Shown here: positions 46,901 to 57,823 of the stretch, one piece after another
How positions within the stretch are numbered: position 1 is the first letter of the stretch
How the letters are laid out: the number at the start of each line of letters is the position of its first letter
Origin: Siphonodentalium dalli
Lineage: Eukaryota > Mollusca > Scaphopoda > Gadilida > Siphonodentaliidae
Assembly: GCA_032622095.1 (NCBI GenBank)
Contig: CP136065.1
Location: 94,369,343-94,433,342, forward strand
Length of the DNA: 64,000 nucleotides
Reading direction: 5' to 3'
Position numbers and translations under genes: made by a program
Notes under the pieces: model-generated
Databases searched by the model: none
Told to the model about the DNA's origin: nothing
What the model saw: the letters and a program-made list of their open reading frames with translations, nothing else

Positions 46901-47030
46901 ACTGAAACAAATACAAAAACTCCAGGCGCTCTGGGGCTTTCTGGACGCTACACGGCCGGGTGCTCTGGGGCTCTCTGAACGCTAAAGGGTTAACAACTGT
47001 GTGATTCTATCCAGAAGCTATTAACAATTA
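43935..47030. other. intergenic stretch with TTAA-type ends but no clear gene
   Basis: A left terminus TTAACCCTTTACCCAACAG at 44847 and a right terminus CGCTAAAGGGTTAA near 46980 do not match each other beyond CCCTTTA, so they are ends of two different elements. A minus-strand frame of 128 codons (45592-45206) has no recognisable motif. A phrase shared with 39803-39850 (GTGACTACAGGGCACAAGGC) occurs near 44360. Confidence 0.4.
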
Positions 47031-47214
47031 CAGTAATGCTCTAAATAATTGACTCCTTAACCACAGCAGAATTATTGGTAACTTTTCAGGATTTTGTCAA
47101 AAATATGGCTTGTTGCGATTCATCGGAAAGCTCTCGGCATATTTCCGACTAAATCCTGAAAAGTTACACATAATTCTGCTGTGGTTAAGGAGTCGATTAT
47201 TTAGAGCATTACTG
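47031..47214. mobile_element. TA-flanked palindromic MITE
   Basis: TACAGTAATGCTCTAAATAA ... AGAGCATTACTGTA, with one arm partly deleted near the loop. Confidence 0.85.
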
Positions 47215-47562
47215 TAGGTCTATTGAAATAGAAGCATGATTGCACATTTGTTTTGACAAACGCTTGAATTGTCTCAGAACAATTAATTAATATATTGAGG
47301 GATGCCCAAACTGTGAAAAAGGGATTAGTGGCCATTGCGTGTACTCATTTTATCTGTTGACATGCATGGCCCTACTAATTTGGGCTCCACGTTGTCACAT
47401 GTGGGAGAAATGGTTGGTTATCATTTGATTTCGCTATGACAATCCGTGAAACTTAACAGCTCTGGTGGTAACCCTAACTGCCCTTTACTCAAAAATTACT
47501 TTCATCTAATATGAGAATTTCAAAAGAACACTCCACAATCAGACCAAGTTCTGGAACATTAA

Positions 47563-48403
47563 CCCTTTCTATACTAAATACTCATTGGCAAGTAGTTCCG
47601 TTAGGAAATGTTCAGATAATATGTTCAACATAGAATGTTTGTTGAACTTATTATCTAAACATTTCCCACCATTAAATATGAATTCTTCTGCGTTTATTTT
47701 ATCATTATACCCCCACTTTCGAAGAAAATGGGTGGTATACTGGATTGACTGCGTCCGTCCGTCAGTCCGTCCATCACGCTTTCTCCGTCCGTCCGTCTGT
47801 CCGTCTGACCTCATAACTCGAACAACTATGAACCGATTTCAATAATATTTTATATGCAATCTCCTTAGGACGGTCTCTCCGCATGATGCTAATTGCGGTT
47901 CTGTCCGCCTCATTTTCGACTTAGAAAATTCTGTCCGACTTAATAACTTTAACAAATATGAACCGATTTCAATAATTTTTGGTATACATGCTTCTCACAA
48001 TACCCTCTCTACATGATGCGGCTAGGGATTGGCTCAAACTGTTTTTCGTAATATTACACTTCATTTTCGACTTATTTTGACTTAGAAAATTCTGTCTGAC
48101 TTAATAACTTTAACAAATATGTACCAATTTGAATAATTATTTCTGTACAAGCTTCTTGTGACACCATATTGATATAATTAGTCTGAATTTTTCTTTAAAG
48201 TTAAAAATCTTTTTTGTTGGGTTTACGGATAATGTGGGTTGAATTTGCCACGGTGGGGGTATGCTAGCACTCGAGTGCACACCTCTTGTTTCATCTAGAT
48301 GTCATCTGTTCCTATATCCTTAACATCCCTCCAAATTAATAATAGACCATTCCAATGTATGCTTTTATAATTGAATGGGAAAATCCATTTAGTGTAGAAA
48401 GGG
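47563..48403. mobile_element. TTAA MITE, CCCTTTCTATACTAAATA family, with a nested tandem-core element
   Basis: TTAA (47559-47562) precedes CCCTTTCTATACTAAATACT. The right end is AGTGTAGAAAGGG followed by CTAA, a mutated TTAA. The inside is interrupted at about 47704-48292. Confidence 0.75.
47704..48292. repeat. tandem-core element, ATACCCCCACTTTCG hairpin
   Basis: A start hairpin ATACCCCCACTTTCGAAG/GGTGGTAT, a GTCCGTCCG run, then three units with ATGAACCGATTTCAATAAT and CATTTTCGACTTAGAAAATTCT. It ends with a perfect hairpin GCACTCGAGTGC and ACACCTCTTGTTT. Confidence 0.7.
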
Positions 48404-48411
48404 CTAATTAA

Positions 48412-48511
48412 AACAAACATGACATGGTAGATCTGTCGAAGGGAGAGTGGTAGTACAGGCTAACAAACATGACATGGTAGATCTGTCGAAGGGAGGGTGG
48501 TAGTACAGACT
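48412..48511. repeat. 50-bp tandem duplication
   Basis: Two copies (48412-48461 and 48462-48511) of a unit starting AACAAACATGACATGGTAGA, with one or two differences, so it is recent. Confidence 0.9.
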
Positions 48512-48519
48512 AACAAACA

Positions 48520-49540
48520 ACAGCTCACAACACACCTGACTGGGAAGTTGTATGAGATTAATCAAACAATGAAATACTTTTTTTCTTGTGATAACTTTGC
48601 AAAATGTGATATATCTCAGTTAAATCTTTATTGATTATTTAGTTTTGGATGGTTATGTTAAATGATCAGGAAAATAGATATAGTATATTAAGTTAAGATC
48701 GTGTGGTGGCTATCAAATCACCAACCGTCCTTATAGTTGGAAATAAAAAATAACATCCTCCCTCCCTCACTGATCTGAAGAAAAAAAAGTTCTTGAGAAA
48801 CAATTTATTAAGTTAAGGTGGCCTAATAGTTTTATTTCTTAATTTTCAATGAGAAAATATGATCTTAGAAATTAGTCAAAAGTAACCAAACCGAAGTTAG
48901 CTATTCTTGATTATTTCTAGCAGTTAGTGCTTGCCGTTCCAAATTTCAAAATCTAGTCATTTATGTTTGTAAAATATTGTCATTTACTGTTGCCATACCT
49001 AAGTTTAAGTTGGCACAAGGTTTGGGATGAATGATGATGGTGTCACCCCCTACCCCCATGAATCCTGAATACAGAGAGGGGTGAATCCTGCATATTGGAT
49101 AACAAATTATAGAATACAAATCATGGCTATTTCACAATAATATGATAATTTTCACACATTTGCTGGAATGACATTAAAATATGTCACATTTGGGTAAAAA
49201 AAAATAATCAAAATTTGAACAATTTTATGCTATAAAAACTGCGAACCAGCCTTCTGAATACCAGCAAAAATGGGCATATAAATCACCCGAATCCCATGCA
49301 CCAGAAAAGTAGGTGGGGGGGAGGGGGGGGGGGGGGGATTATAGGTGACATCCTCACAGATGGAATTACTGGTTTGTTTTTGAGGCTCAATATACTCATC
49401 CAAATTTGACAACTAAGTCCTCTAAAAGCACAATTTTATTGACTAATCTAACAAGCAGTTGGGCTTAGTATATTTCCAAGATTTGTTTGTCATGAGAAAT
49501 TTTATTGACATTGTTGGATATAATGACCATCGTCACTTAA
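48520..49540. other. no gene; a G-rich homopolymer stretch
   Basis: AT-rich sequence with a G run at about 49315-49336. Open frames over it are trivial. Confidence 0.4.
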
Positions 49541-49794
49541 CCCTTTCATGACGGGAGGAGTGCTGGTGCAGCATTAAAAATCCTGTGCTAGTGCATTCTC
49601 TTATATATGCAAGTCTCCCATAGGAAGCCTTACATATATAAGAGAATGCACTGCTAACAAAGTCAAGGTAAATAGTGTTTGGTCAATGTATTCTCTTATA
49701 TATGCGAGTCTCCCTTGGGGAGACTCACATATATAAGAGAATGCATTGGCACAGGGTTTTCGCAAAATTTCAGGAATCTCCAGTCATGGAAGGG
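49541..49794. mobile_element. TTAA double-hairpin MITE, near-complete copy
   Basis: TTAA at 49537-49540 and 49795-49798. The ends are CCCTTTCATGACGGGAG and, inverted, CCCTTCCATGACTGGAG. Both hairpins are well preserved (loops CCCATAGGAAGCC and CCCTTGGGGAG). It is a good reference for the family. Confidence 0.85.
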
Positions 49795-49798
49795 TTAA

Positions 49799-50365
49799 AT
49801 CTGTATACTGTTTATTTTCCCGAGATGTGCTTCTGAAGAATGTATGTGTCAAAATATTTTCCATGAAGACAGTTTTGTTTGTTGTTATATACTGGTCAGG
49901 CACATCTTGAATTCAACTTTTAACTATAAGAGTTGAATATGGAAAACACTGTTTTGTCAATTTGATTAAAGAGGGATAATCCCAAATTATGTTTAAAAAA
50001 ATGTTATTTAAAATAAGTGTCGCACTATTTCGCTAACATATATTTGTTTTTGTGAAGAATAAATTGTGTTGATTCTTACGAATTATTAATATTGAAGACA
50101 TATGATAAGGGAGTCAGTTAACATTCAATTAGGAGCGATTGTGTCGTCAAGCTAATGTCATTTAGAAAGGCATAAATGTGGTAATATTAAATAAAATAAG
50201 GTTGTGCAAAGTGTTGTAAACAAAGTTTATCTGGAGACTCTTCATTTGCTGCAATATTATGAGTTCATTTTTACTATGCACCGGGCGCACAATCCCAAAG
50301 TTTCCACGAAAACCAGCGAAAACAGGGAAATTAATGGCTCTGTCAAATTCAACTGTAATAATTAA
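49799..50365. other. no recognised feature
   Basis: AT-rich intergenic sequence with no sizable frame and no boundary signals that I can place. Confidence 0.4.
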
Positions 50366-51022
50366 AGATGCATAATCCGAAATAACGTTCCCAAATTACT
50401 ATTTCTTTGGCTTCGGGGGTAACAAATAATTGATTCGAGTCGAACCCACCCATCAAAGCTCAGAGTGATCAGATTTCTATTTTTGAAAATTGTTATTTGT
50501 GGCTCAGAAAAGAGTCGTCAAATCGTCGGTCTCAGACAAAATTGTGGAAGAAGATGGATAACTATAAAATCAAGTGGTACTGCAACCAAATTTCATAATA
50601 CTCAAGTGATAATATAGTTATATTTCATTGAACAATATGTTAATAAATAACACGATTTGGGAAATTTATACCATAGTTGACAGCAGTCAGCATTATTTTG
50701 TTGTAATTAATCGATTCTGATAAACAAAAGCATGTTTTGAAGAAATGTTGTTGTTGTAATTTGATGATATGGGGACTGTCTGATTGGATTGAGTACAAGC
50801 CTTGAAATAGTGTGTCTGTCATTGGCAGAATGAGGTCCCCAGAGGGTGAATTTAGTGATGCTACCCCGCATCACCAAATTCACCCTCTGGGGACCTCATT
50901 CTGCTTACACCTGAGCAGAATGAGGTTCCCAGAGGGTGAATTTGGTGATGCTAGCCCGCTATGCGGGGTAGCATCACTAAATTCACCCTCTGGGGACCTC
51001 ATTCTGGCTTGATTGAGTACCT
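50366..51022. mobile_element. relic of the AGGTACTCAACC TTAA element, carrying a hAT MITE
   Basis: It shares TTACTATTTCTTTGGCTT, GGGGGTAA and TTGATTCGAGTCGA with 6426-6895. The right end is TTGAGTACCT followed by TTAA (51023-51026). The element at 50797-51012 sits inside its right terminus. Confidence 0.65.
50797..51012. mobile_element. hAT-type MITE, AAGCCTGCAAAT family, compact copy
   Basis: An exact 8-bp duplication TTGAGTAC (50789-50796 and 51013-51020). Two hairpins with AGAATGAGGTCCCCAGA arms lie back to back. The target (ATTGAGTACCTTTAA) is known from the element it entered. Confidence 0.85.
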
Positions 51023-51067
51023 TTAAATATAACTATAATAGCTGAGTTCAAGATGTGCCTGACCTGA

Positions 51068-51132
51068 TATATGTTCGTTTTTAAGGTAGTTCAGATATTG
51101 TATATGATATGATAGTCAATTGTAACAACCTA
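51068..51132. repeat. 65-bp direct repeat, left copy
   Basis: It starts TATATGTTCGTTTTTAAGG and ends GTAACAACCTA. It is identical over 65 bases to 51350-51414. The two copies directly abut the palindromic MITE on either side. Confidence 0.9.
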
Positions 51133-51349
51133 CAGTAATGCTCTAATTAATCGACCTCTTAACCACAGCAGAATTATGGGTAACTTTTCAGGATTTAGTC
51201 GGAAATATGGCTTGTTGCCATTCATCGGAAAGCTCTCACCGACCGAGAGCTTTCCGATGAATGGCAACAAGCCATATTTCCGACTAAATCCTGAAAAGTT
51301 ACCTATAATTCTGCTGTAGTTAAAGAGTCGATTACTTAGGGCATTACTG
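51133..51349. mobile_element. TA-flanked palindromic MITE between 65-bp direct repeats
   Basis: Arms CAGTAATGCTCTAATTAATC ... GGGCATTACTG. The hairpin centre is GAAAGCTCTCACCGACCGAG. TA lies at both edges. Confidence 0.9.
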
Positions 51350-51414
51350 TATATGTTCGTTTTTAAGGTAGTTCAGATATTGTATATGATATGATAGTCA
51401 ATTGTAACAACCTA
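51350..51414. repeat. 65-bp direct repeat, right copy
   Basis: Identical to 51068-51132; see that entry. Confidence 0.9.
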
Positions 51415-52239
51415 TAATGTTTCTTTCATATATTTATTTATTTTTAACATGCGAGGTAGCATTGTGATTTTAGTCTTGATCTCAGTCAGAAATCAAGATC
51501 ATTTATTTTCTTTTTTCATTCATTGTCCATTGTTATCAATACATCAGGTAACATCTGATCTGATGTTGTTCAGTGAATCTGTGTTGCAATATTGAGTCAA
51601 ATTGAGAAACATCAAATATTGCCTGTAGGAACCCATTTGCAGAACCAAAGAATGGTATCAGGCCAAAACAAAAAAATTCTCCGTTTCCGATAACATTGGG
51701 ATAATTTTCCAGACAGGCAGTAAGCCGTAAGCGATATAATTGTGTAGTCAGTCCCATGGAATATGGTAGATCAATGTGTATTGAAAATGAGCCAAGTAGT
51801 GGATAAAAACATGCTGTCCCTTGAATTCATTCACTCTGCAGTAAGATCTTACCAACACTGAGCTTAATAACTAACTAATTTTTGCTTTTGGGATTGGGAA
51901 AAACGTTAAATATTCACATTGACACTCTAACAGGTAACTATAGACTAGCCTTCTGGAGAAAATTGAAAAAAAGAAAGAAATTGAGGAAGGCAAGAAAATC
52001 TCAGCCAGGCTGGGTATCGGAAACAAAGATGTTTTTCTTTTTGGCCTCATACATATCTTTTCAATTTTGTCTGAAGTTTTCAGCAGATATTTCTCATTGC
52101 TGTTGCAACTATCTTTTAGTTTAGGTTGATGGAACAATGTGAACCGAGAGACACAAAAAAAAGAAGATAAAATGCAGACCCTGTTTAAAAGTCCAACAGT
52201 TCGTACGCCTATCCTGGAAACTGGAATATACTAAAAAAT
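51415..52239. other. no recognised gene
   Basis: Frames of up to 88 codons on both strands overlap at 51871-52137. They lack motifs or splice context. The 5' and 3' surroundings are repeats. Confidence 0.35.
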
Positions 52240-52610
52240 GAACATTAGAAATTCCAGGTTCTTGAAACTCTTGGAATAATTCATGTGTTTCAGCGATACT
52301 GGAAAACTCATAGGCACATTATATTTATAGCACTGGCTATGAGTATCTGGTAGCACTTATATTGCATTCACCTTCCCTTTGATTTCAATTTCACTAATGT
52401 CAATCTGCATTCGAAAGCAGTTCTCATTGTTGATTGATGTTAACATAAAGTTCATTCTTGTTATTATTGACATAGAAGCTTAGTAGATCTGTATGTTATA
52501 AAACATATTAATGTGACCGAAAATATGCTGAATATTTTTATCTGTAATACTTGAAATGTACTGGAAATGTACTGGGATTTCACTTTGAGAAATGTTGACT
52601 AACCCTATTG
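52240..52610. repeat. old dispersed repeat, relative of 12480-14560
   Basis: It shares CTTGAAACTCTTGGAA, AGCACTGGCTA and CTTGAAATGTACTGGAAA with that region, at lower similarity, and without the hAT insertion. Confidence 0.55.
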
Positions 52611-52644
52611 GAACATTTATTGTGAAAAGATTGGATGTGATTAA

Positions 52645-52892
52645 CCCTTTCTATACTAAATACTCATTGATGAGTAGTTCCCTTAGGAAATGTTTGTATA
52701 ATATGGGTCCTTTGTTGAACTTATTATCTGAACATTTCACATGTATGAATATGAATTATTCTGCTCTTATAATATCTGTTTTTCTGTCTGTTATCTGTTT
52801 TTATTGCCTTAACACCCATCCAAATAAATAATAGACCATTCCAATTCATTCTTTTATAACTTAGTGCGAGAGTTCATTTAGTATAGAAAGGG
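52645..52892. mobile_element. TTAA MITE, CCCTTTCTATACTAAATA family, intact copy
   Basis: TTAA at 52641-52644 and 52893-52896. The ends are CCCTTTCTATACTAAATACT and, inverted, CCCTTTCTATACTAAATGAA. 248 bp. This copy shows the uninterrupted sequence used to judge nested insertions in the others. Confidence 0.85.
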
Positions 52893-53063
52893 TTAACTTG
52901 CTTGGAGCCAATTATGAGAAAATATAGGAACAGCTTTATATTTATCAGTTAGAGGGATAGTCAAAGTAATGTCCAGTTCATATGGGGGGGGGGGGGATAG
53001 CATACACAAACTTGTAAGTGTGGGTAAACTTTTCCTAATATGGCAGCTGAATTTGGGTCTTAA

Positions 53064-53284
53064 CCGTTCAGTTATAAAAGTATACATTGGAAGGAACTAT
53101 TATTCATCTGGAGGGGTGTTCAGAAAATAAAAGCAGACAGCAGTTTGCAAAATGAATCCTATTCATTGGTGGGTAATGTTCATGTAATATGTTCAACAAA
53201 CGACCTATGGTCATTTATTGAACTTATTATCTAACAATTCGTAAAGGATTACTAATCCTCAATGAGTATTTAGTATAGAAAGGG
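53064..53284. mobile_element. same TTAA MITE family, inverse orientation
   Basis: TTAA at 53060-53063 and 53285-53288. The right end ATTTAGTATAGAAAGGG is intact; the left end is diverged. Confidence 0.75.
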
Positions 53285-53487
53285 TTAATCTGCATTATGG
53301 TGGGTTTTACGCAGTTGAATGTAAATTGTAGAGATGAAATACATTGGTAATGGATGGGATTCAACCTACCCATGTTTCAATTTGTCTTTGTCACAGTGGG
53401 GTATATAAGCACTCGTGTAGGCCTTTTTGATGAAATTTGGGCACATCACGACGGACATTTCAATGTGAGAAAAATTTGAAATTTAAG

Positions 53488-53488
<1 letters not shown>

Positions 53489-53521
<33 letters not shown>
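53489..53521. repeat. poly-C tract
   Basis: About 33 consecutive C. Possibly length-variable in assembly. Confidence 0.9.
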
Positions 53522-53524
<3 letters not shown>

Positions 53525-54099
53525 GAAAAAGAGAGAAGAAATTCTTAGTCAGCATGAGTGCAAAAATTACATTTTGCTGTTTATTTTGGGCACATTTCCA
53601 TATTATCAATGTGATTTTGGGGTGCACTGAGAGACTGCCAATCAGTGGGGCAGTATTAATCTGAATAGTTCCAAGTTTCCTTCAACGTAAACCAGCTAGT
53701 GAAATCGATAGGGAGTATACTAGAGTATACTGGTTTCCATCTTATTTTTCTGTAGCGTGCTTTAAGTGTAAATCATCCGATCAACAAAAATGACCAATAA
53801 CAGTAATAACATGTCAGAATTGTGAAATTAACCCAGTTTATTTCACACCCAATGGCTTATTTGTGCGAAATACAGCAAAACACAGAAGAATTGAAACGTT
53901 GAATAAAAAAACGTGTATTGTTCTTGAACAATACAAACCTATTACATCAACAACGTCACTGGCGACATCAACTTTAACAGAAAATGTCTTCGCTAAATTA
54001 TGGGGTATAGTCTACATTAAGCACATGTTTGTTCAATAAAATACAACAATATCGACCTAAATGTTAGTATGTTACAAGCTGCAATAAACATAGAACAAC

Positions 54100-54233
54100 A
54101 CAGTTGTGTGAACATGTTAACGTTATTGCACTCGTTTGTCGTGCCGCGAGGTAAAACTCAAACCTCCGGTTCTCGTTTTACCATCGCGTCACAACTCGTG
54201 CAATAACGTTAACCAGTTCACACACTTGTGTCG
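54100..54233. repeat. long hairpin with inverted arms of about 60 bp
   Basis: The left arm GTGTGAAC, GTTAACGTTATTGCACT and GAGGTAAAAC is matched by the inverse GTTTTACC, GTGCAATAACGTTAAC and GTTCACAC. The loop is around CTCAAACCTCCGGTTCTC. Terminal features of a known element are not seen. Confidence 0.7.
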
Positions 54234-54777
54234 TTCTATCTATTTATTCCATAGAAAACATTATATTATCTGAACTGCACAAGAGTTGTCAACTGGAATT
54301 AGCAATTTGATGTGAGAATATATTTTATCACAATGTTTACATAATTTCAAAAGAAAACAAACACATTTGACCTTGCTAACTTCATTACAGCTCGGGTTTT
54401 CTCTACACATAAACAACCATATCAAATATGAGGTTACTCCTAATTACATCGCACATCCTGTGCGTAGTTTAACACACCAGTTAGATTATACATGTAATAC
54501 ATTATTATGACCTGTTTCTGATAAATATAGCATTTTGTGTTGATTTGTATGATAAAGTCGATTCAAATTGCGGAAAAATCATTCCACTGGATCTTGGCGT
54601 AAAGTCTAATATAGAAGAGTAAGGCAACTGTACTTTGTCATAAACTAGTATTATCTCTATCCATTTCACAAGCTGGTTTACGTCAAAGGAAACTTGGACT
54701 GGAATTTTAATATTTCAAATGGGACTGATTACAGTTAATTAATTATGTTCTGTATCAATATGTTTGTAATTTTGTTC
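54234..54777. other. no recognised feature
   Basis: AT-rich, no notable frame. Confidence 0.4.
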
Positions 54778-55180
54778 AAGCCTGCAAATATGTCTGTCAT
54801 TTGCAGAATGCAGAATGAATTTAGTGAATCTAGCCTGTACCCTCTGGGAACCTCATTCTGCTTAGGCCTTAACTGCTATTGGAGACCTACGATCAGATTG
54901 AAATCCCCAAGTTGAAGTTGGTGATGTGCACCCATTAATCACCTCTATTATGCATTTTATCTTCTGCAAATTAGGGGATATAGAAACTTCCCAGAAGTGA
55001 AAAAGCAACTATAAACAATGTTAATTTGAGACAGATATTTCCCAGAAGATGAGGCCTAAGCAAAATGAGGTCACAGAGAGTGAATTTGGTGATGCTAGCC
55101 TGCTATGCGGGATAGCATCACTGAATTCACCCTCTAGGGACCTCATTCTTCAAACGACAGACACACTATTTGCAGGTTGA
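54778..55180. mobile_element. hAT-type MITE, AAGCCTGCAAAT family, near-complete
   Basis: An exact 8-bp duplication TTTTGTTC (54770-54777 and 55181-55188). The ends are AAGCCTGCAAATA and, inverted, TCAACCTGCAAATA. The right hairpin is complete and the left one truncated. The middle is the conserved stretch used to recognise other copies. Confidence 0.85.
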
Positions 55181-55446
55181 TTTTGTTCTGTGTTTTTTAC
55201 TGCTGCCAGTGACAGCTTTATAAATTACAGGTGCTATTGTTTCCCTTTTATACCTGTCTTCGTTTTGAGAACTAAAATTGTTCTGTTATTTTATTGCCTA
55301 GTTATTTTTTGTGACTCCCAAATTCAGTATTCAGATCTTTGACCACCATCTAATACGTCTGGTTAAAGATCCACTGTCCGAATTGATGCCCCTAAATTAC
55401 TATTTATTCCATTCCCATCAGTTCTCATTGCAGTGAGGCACATGTA

Positions 55447-55746
55447 CAGTAATGCCCTAATTAATCGACTCCTTTAACCACAGCAGAATTATGGGTAACT
55501 TTTCAGGATTTAGTCGGAAATATGGCTTGTTGCCATTCATCGGAATGCTCTCGGGGAGAGCTTTCCGATGAATGGCAACAAGCCATATTTAGATTTAGTC
55601 GGAAATATGGCTTGTTGCCATTCATCGGGAAGCTCTCGGGGAGAACTTTCCGATGAATGGCAACAAGCCATATTTCCGACTAAATCCTGAAAAGTTACCC
55701 ATAATTCTGCTGTGGTTAAAGGAGTCGATTAATTAGGGCATTACTG
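55447..55746. mobile_element. TA-flanked palindromic MITE with doubled centre
   Basis: TACAGTAATGCCCTAATTAA to GGGCATTACTGTA. The central hairpin (GGAAATATGGCTTGTTGCC) occurs twice, so the copy carries an internal duplication of the palindrome tip. Confidence 0.85.
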
Positions 55747-56029
55747 TATGCAACGAAATTCCACCAATGGAATACATATTATATGACTCTGACTATTCTT
55801 CCCTAAATAACACTATTGTTTGACGATATAATCCAAATCATTGGAGTGAGATTTCCCCTGATCAAATCAGATCACACTCCTACGGAAATTGCCGAGATGT
55901 GACGATTAACGATGACAAACTATTTATCCGTTGAAAATAAGAAAATTAACCTGCTGAAGTGAACAAAATCTGTAATGAAATGGCTATTATTGTAAACTAG
56001 GTGTCATATAATAAACCATTTATCACCGC

Positions 56030-56150
56030 ATGAGTTGATCCGTGTCATCGCATCACGTCTCATTGAGGTGGGCCTGCAGCAGCTCATTTAATCCAGCAAT
56101 CTGCTCGCCTCAACTTGACATGATACTATGACACGGATCAACACACTGTT
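56030..56150. repeat. inverted repeat, TTGATCCGTGTCAT arms
   Basis: GAGTTGATCCGTGTCAT near 56033 and ATGACACGGATCAA near 56130 are inverted, with further matching inside. No terminal duplication is seen. Confidence 0.6.
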
Positions 56151-56269
56151 GTGATCATATGTATTTATATACCTCTAGTGGAATTGAAGCTGGAACTAAA
56201 GAAATGGATTTTATTCTTTGCATCACTAAATACTTCGGCATGGCCAACAGCAAACATTTTTTCCCCAAT

Positions 56270-56411
56270 TGATCCCAAACTTCATATGGCTCTTCGGGTT
56301 GACCTCTACTATTAGTTAAACATTTGAACTTTCCACATTCTATTATCGTTCCATTGACTAATGTGTGACATAATCCCCTCTCCAAGTTAAGCTACAGTGT
56401 CATTGACACCT
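56270..56411. repeat. right-end relic of the AGCTCAACTT tandem-core element
   Basis: It shares CCATTGACT, CCAAGTTAAGCTACAGTG and ATTGACACC with the right ends at 9261 and 60222. Confidence 0.6.
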
Positions 56412-56779
56412 AATTATGTCCACCAGAGGAGGTTTGAGGCATGTAGTCATGGGTACCATACATCTGAGCAAACACTTCACCTTGTAACTGAACTGGTTGA
56501 TTATGTCCATTCTTATTGTGAAAGTCTATCTTCGGGAAAAGGTTATGCAGGCCACATACTATGGTCTCATCCATTTATTCTATCAGAGTTATGGCCCTTG
56601 TTGGACTTGGAAATGGTCTATCAGAAGAATTCACCTGACGCGAATATGCATTAACAGGTTTCATTGTCCCTTTGGTATATGGGATGATAGCCAAGTTAGG
56701 CGGAGGGGTGGGGGCATATGCATGCTTTATTTGACAAGTTCTAACAGATTGTAAATTAATTCCAGACATGGGTGGGTGC

Positions 56780-57823
56780 CTCTGGAAAAGAATACTTTTT
56801 TGAGGGTTATAGACGTTTTCTGGGACCTATAATTTTGTTTTATAAACACTAATTAATCGGGGACCAGCCTAGAGGTCGACTAAGGTGAAATTTCTCCCTA
56901 AAATATGCCACTTTTCCCTATTTTGCCCCAAGGAGAAGTGACCTCTCTCATATTAAAGGAATAATATTCTGAAAATTTGTTAGCATTTTCTTTCAATATA
57001 CCTATATTATATATTTAAAATGTCCAATTTGCCCAAATAATCTTGTGTTTGGTCGTTAATTTTGTTTTTATAACGAAAAACAAAAATCCGAAAAATGCCG
57101 AAGATCTAATGCTGTGGACGAAGTCACGTGATTGAAGTCACATTATCAGCGGCCGGAGCCGTCACATGATTTAACACTGACGTAGTGATTAGGTGAGTTT
57201 TTGTTCTTCTACGATTATCGACTTCTTATATATATTTGAATGTATACCAATTTGCCTTATGCTGCTTGCCAGTTTATCTATGTGTATATGGCATGTGCAT
57301 ATATTATCGACCTCTTTGTGTCAATTACGCATAACAATAGCATTATAAAAGATCTAACTGTTGGCCGTGGTTAGTTTGAACATCCAATTATATATAACAC
57401 TTTTTGAAGGAGGGTTAATTTCCGGTTTAATAAGTAATCATATATACAAACGCTCTTTATTCGCATCATATCGGGAATAGGCTTAACATGGAACGCTCTT
57501 TGTTGGGTCACGGTAAAGGAAAATGGGGACTGCTTAGAATAGTTGTCGTTGTGAATATTTACTAATTACACCAATACACGTAAATACATGTACACAAACT
57601 TTCGATATATATGCTTTATATGCCCGTCAAAGTCATAGCAAAGTTAGTCATTTCCGGTTTATTAAACGCTTTTTATTCGCACCATATCAGGAATATGCTT
57701 AACATGGAAAGCACTTTATTGAGTCATGGTGAAGGAAAGTGGGGACTCAACATAGAATAGTTGTCATCGTAAATATTTACAAAATTATTCACCAATGTAC
57801 TCCCCACTTTAACTGCAGTTTTT
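56780..57823. other. intergenic stretch with dispersed repeat fragments
   Basis: Near 56865-56955 a palindromic phrase (AAATTTCTCCCTAAAATATG, CCAAGGAGAAGTGACCTCTC) is shared with 12770-12850, 14270-14370 and about 60500. Near 57440-57720 the phrase CGCTCTTTATTCGCA occurs twice, the inverse of phrases in the nested element at 20127. No gene seen. Confidence 0.4.

Noticed and set aside
51871-52137. Overlapping plus and minus frames of 80-88 codons
   Set aside because: Low-complexity Lys/Phe-rich translations of AT-rich DNA with no splice or domain support.
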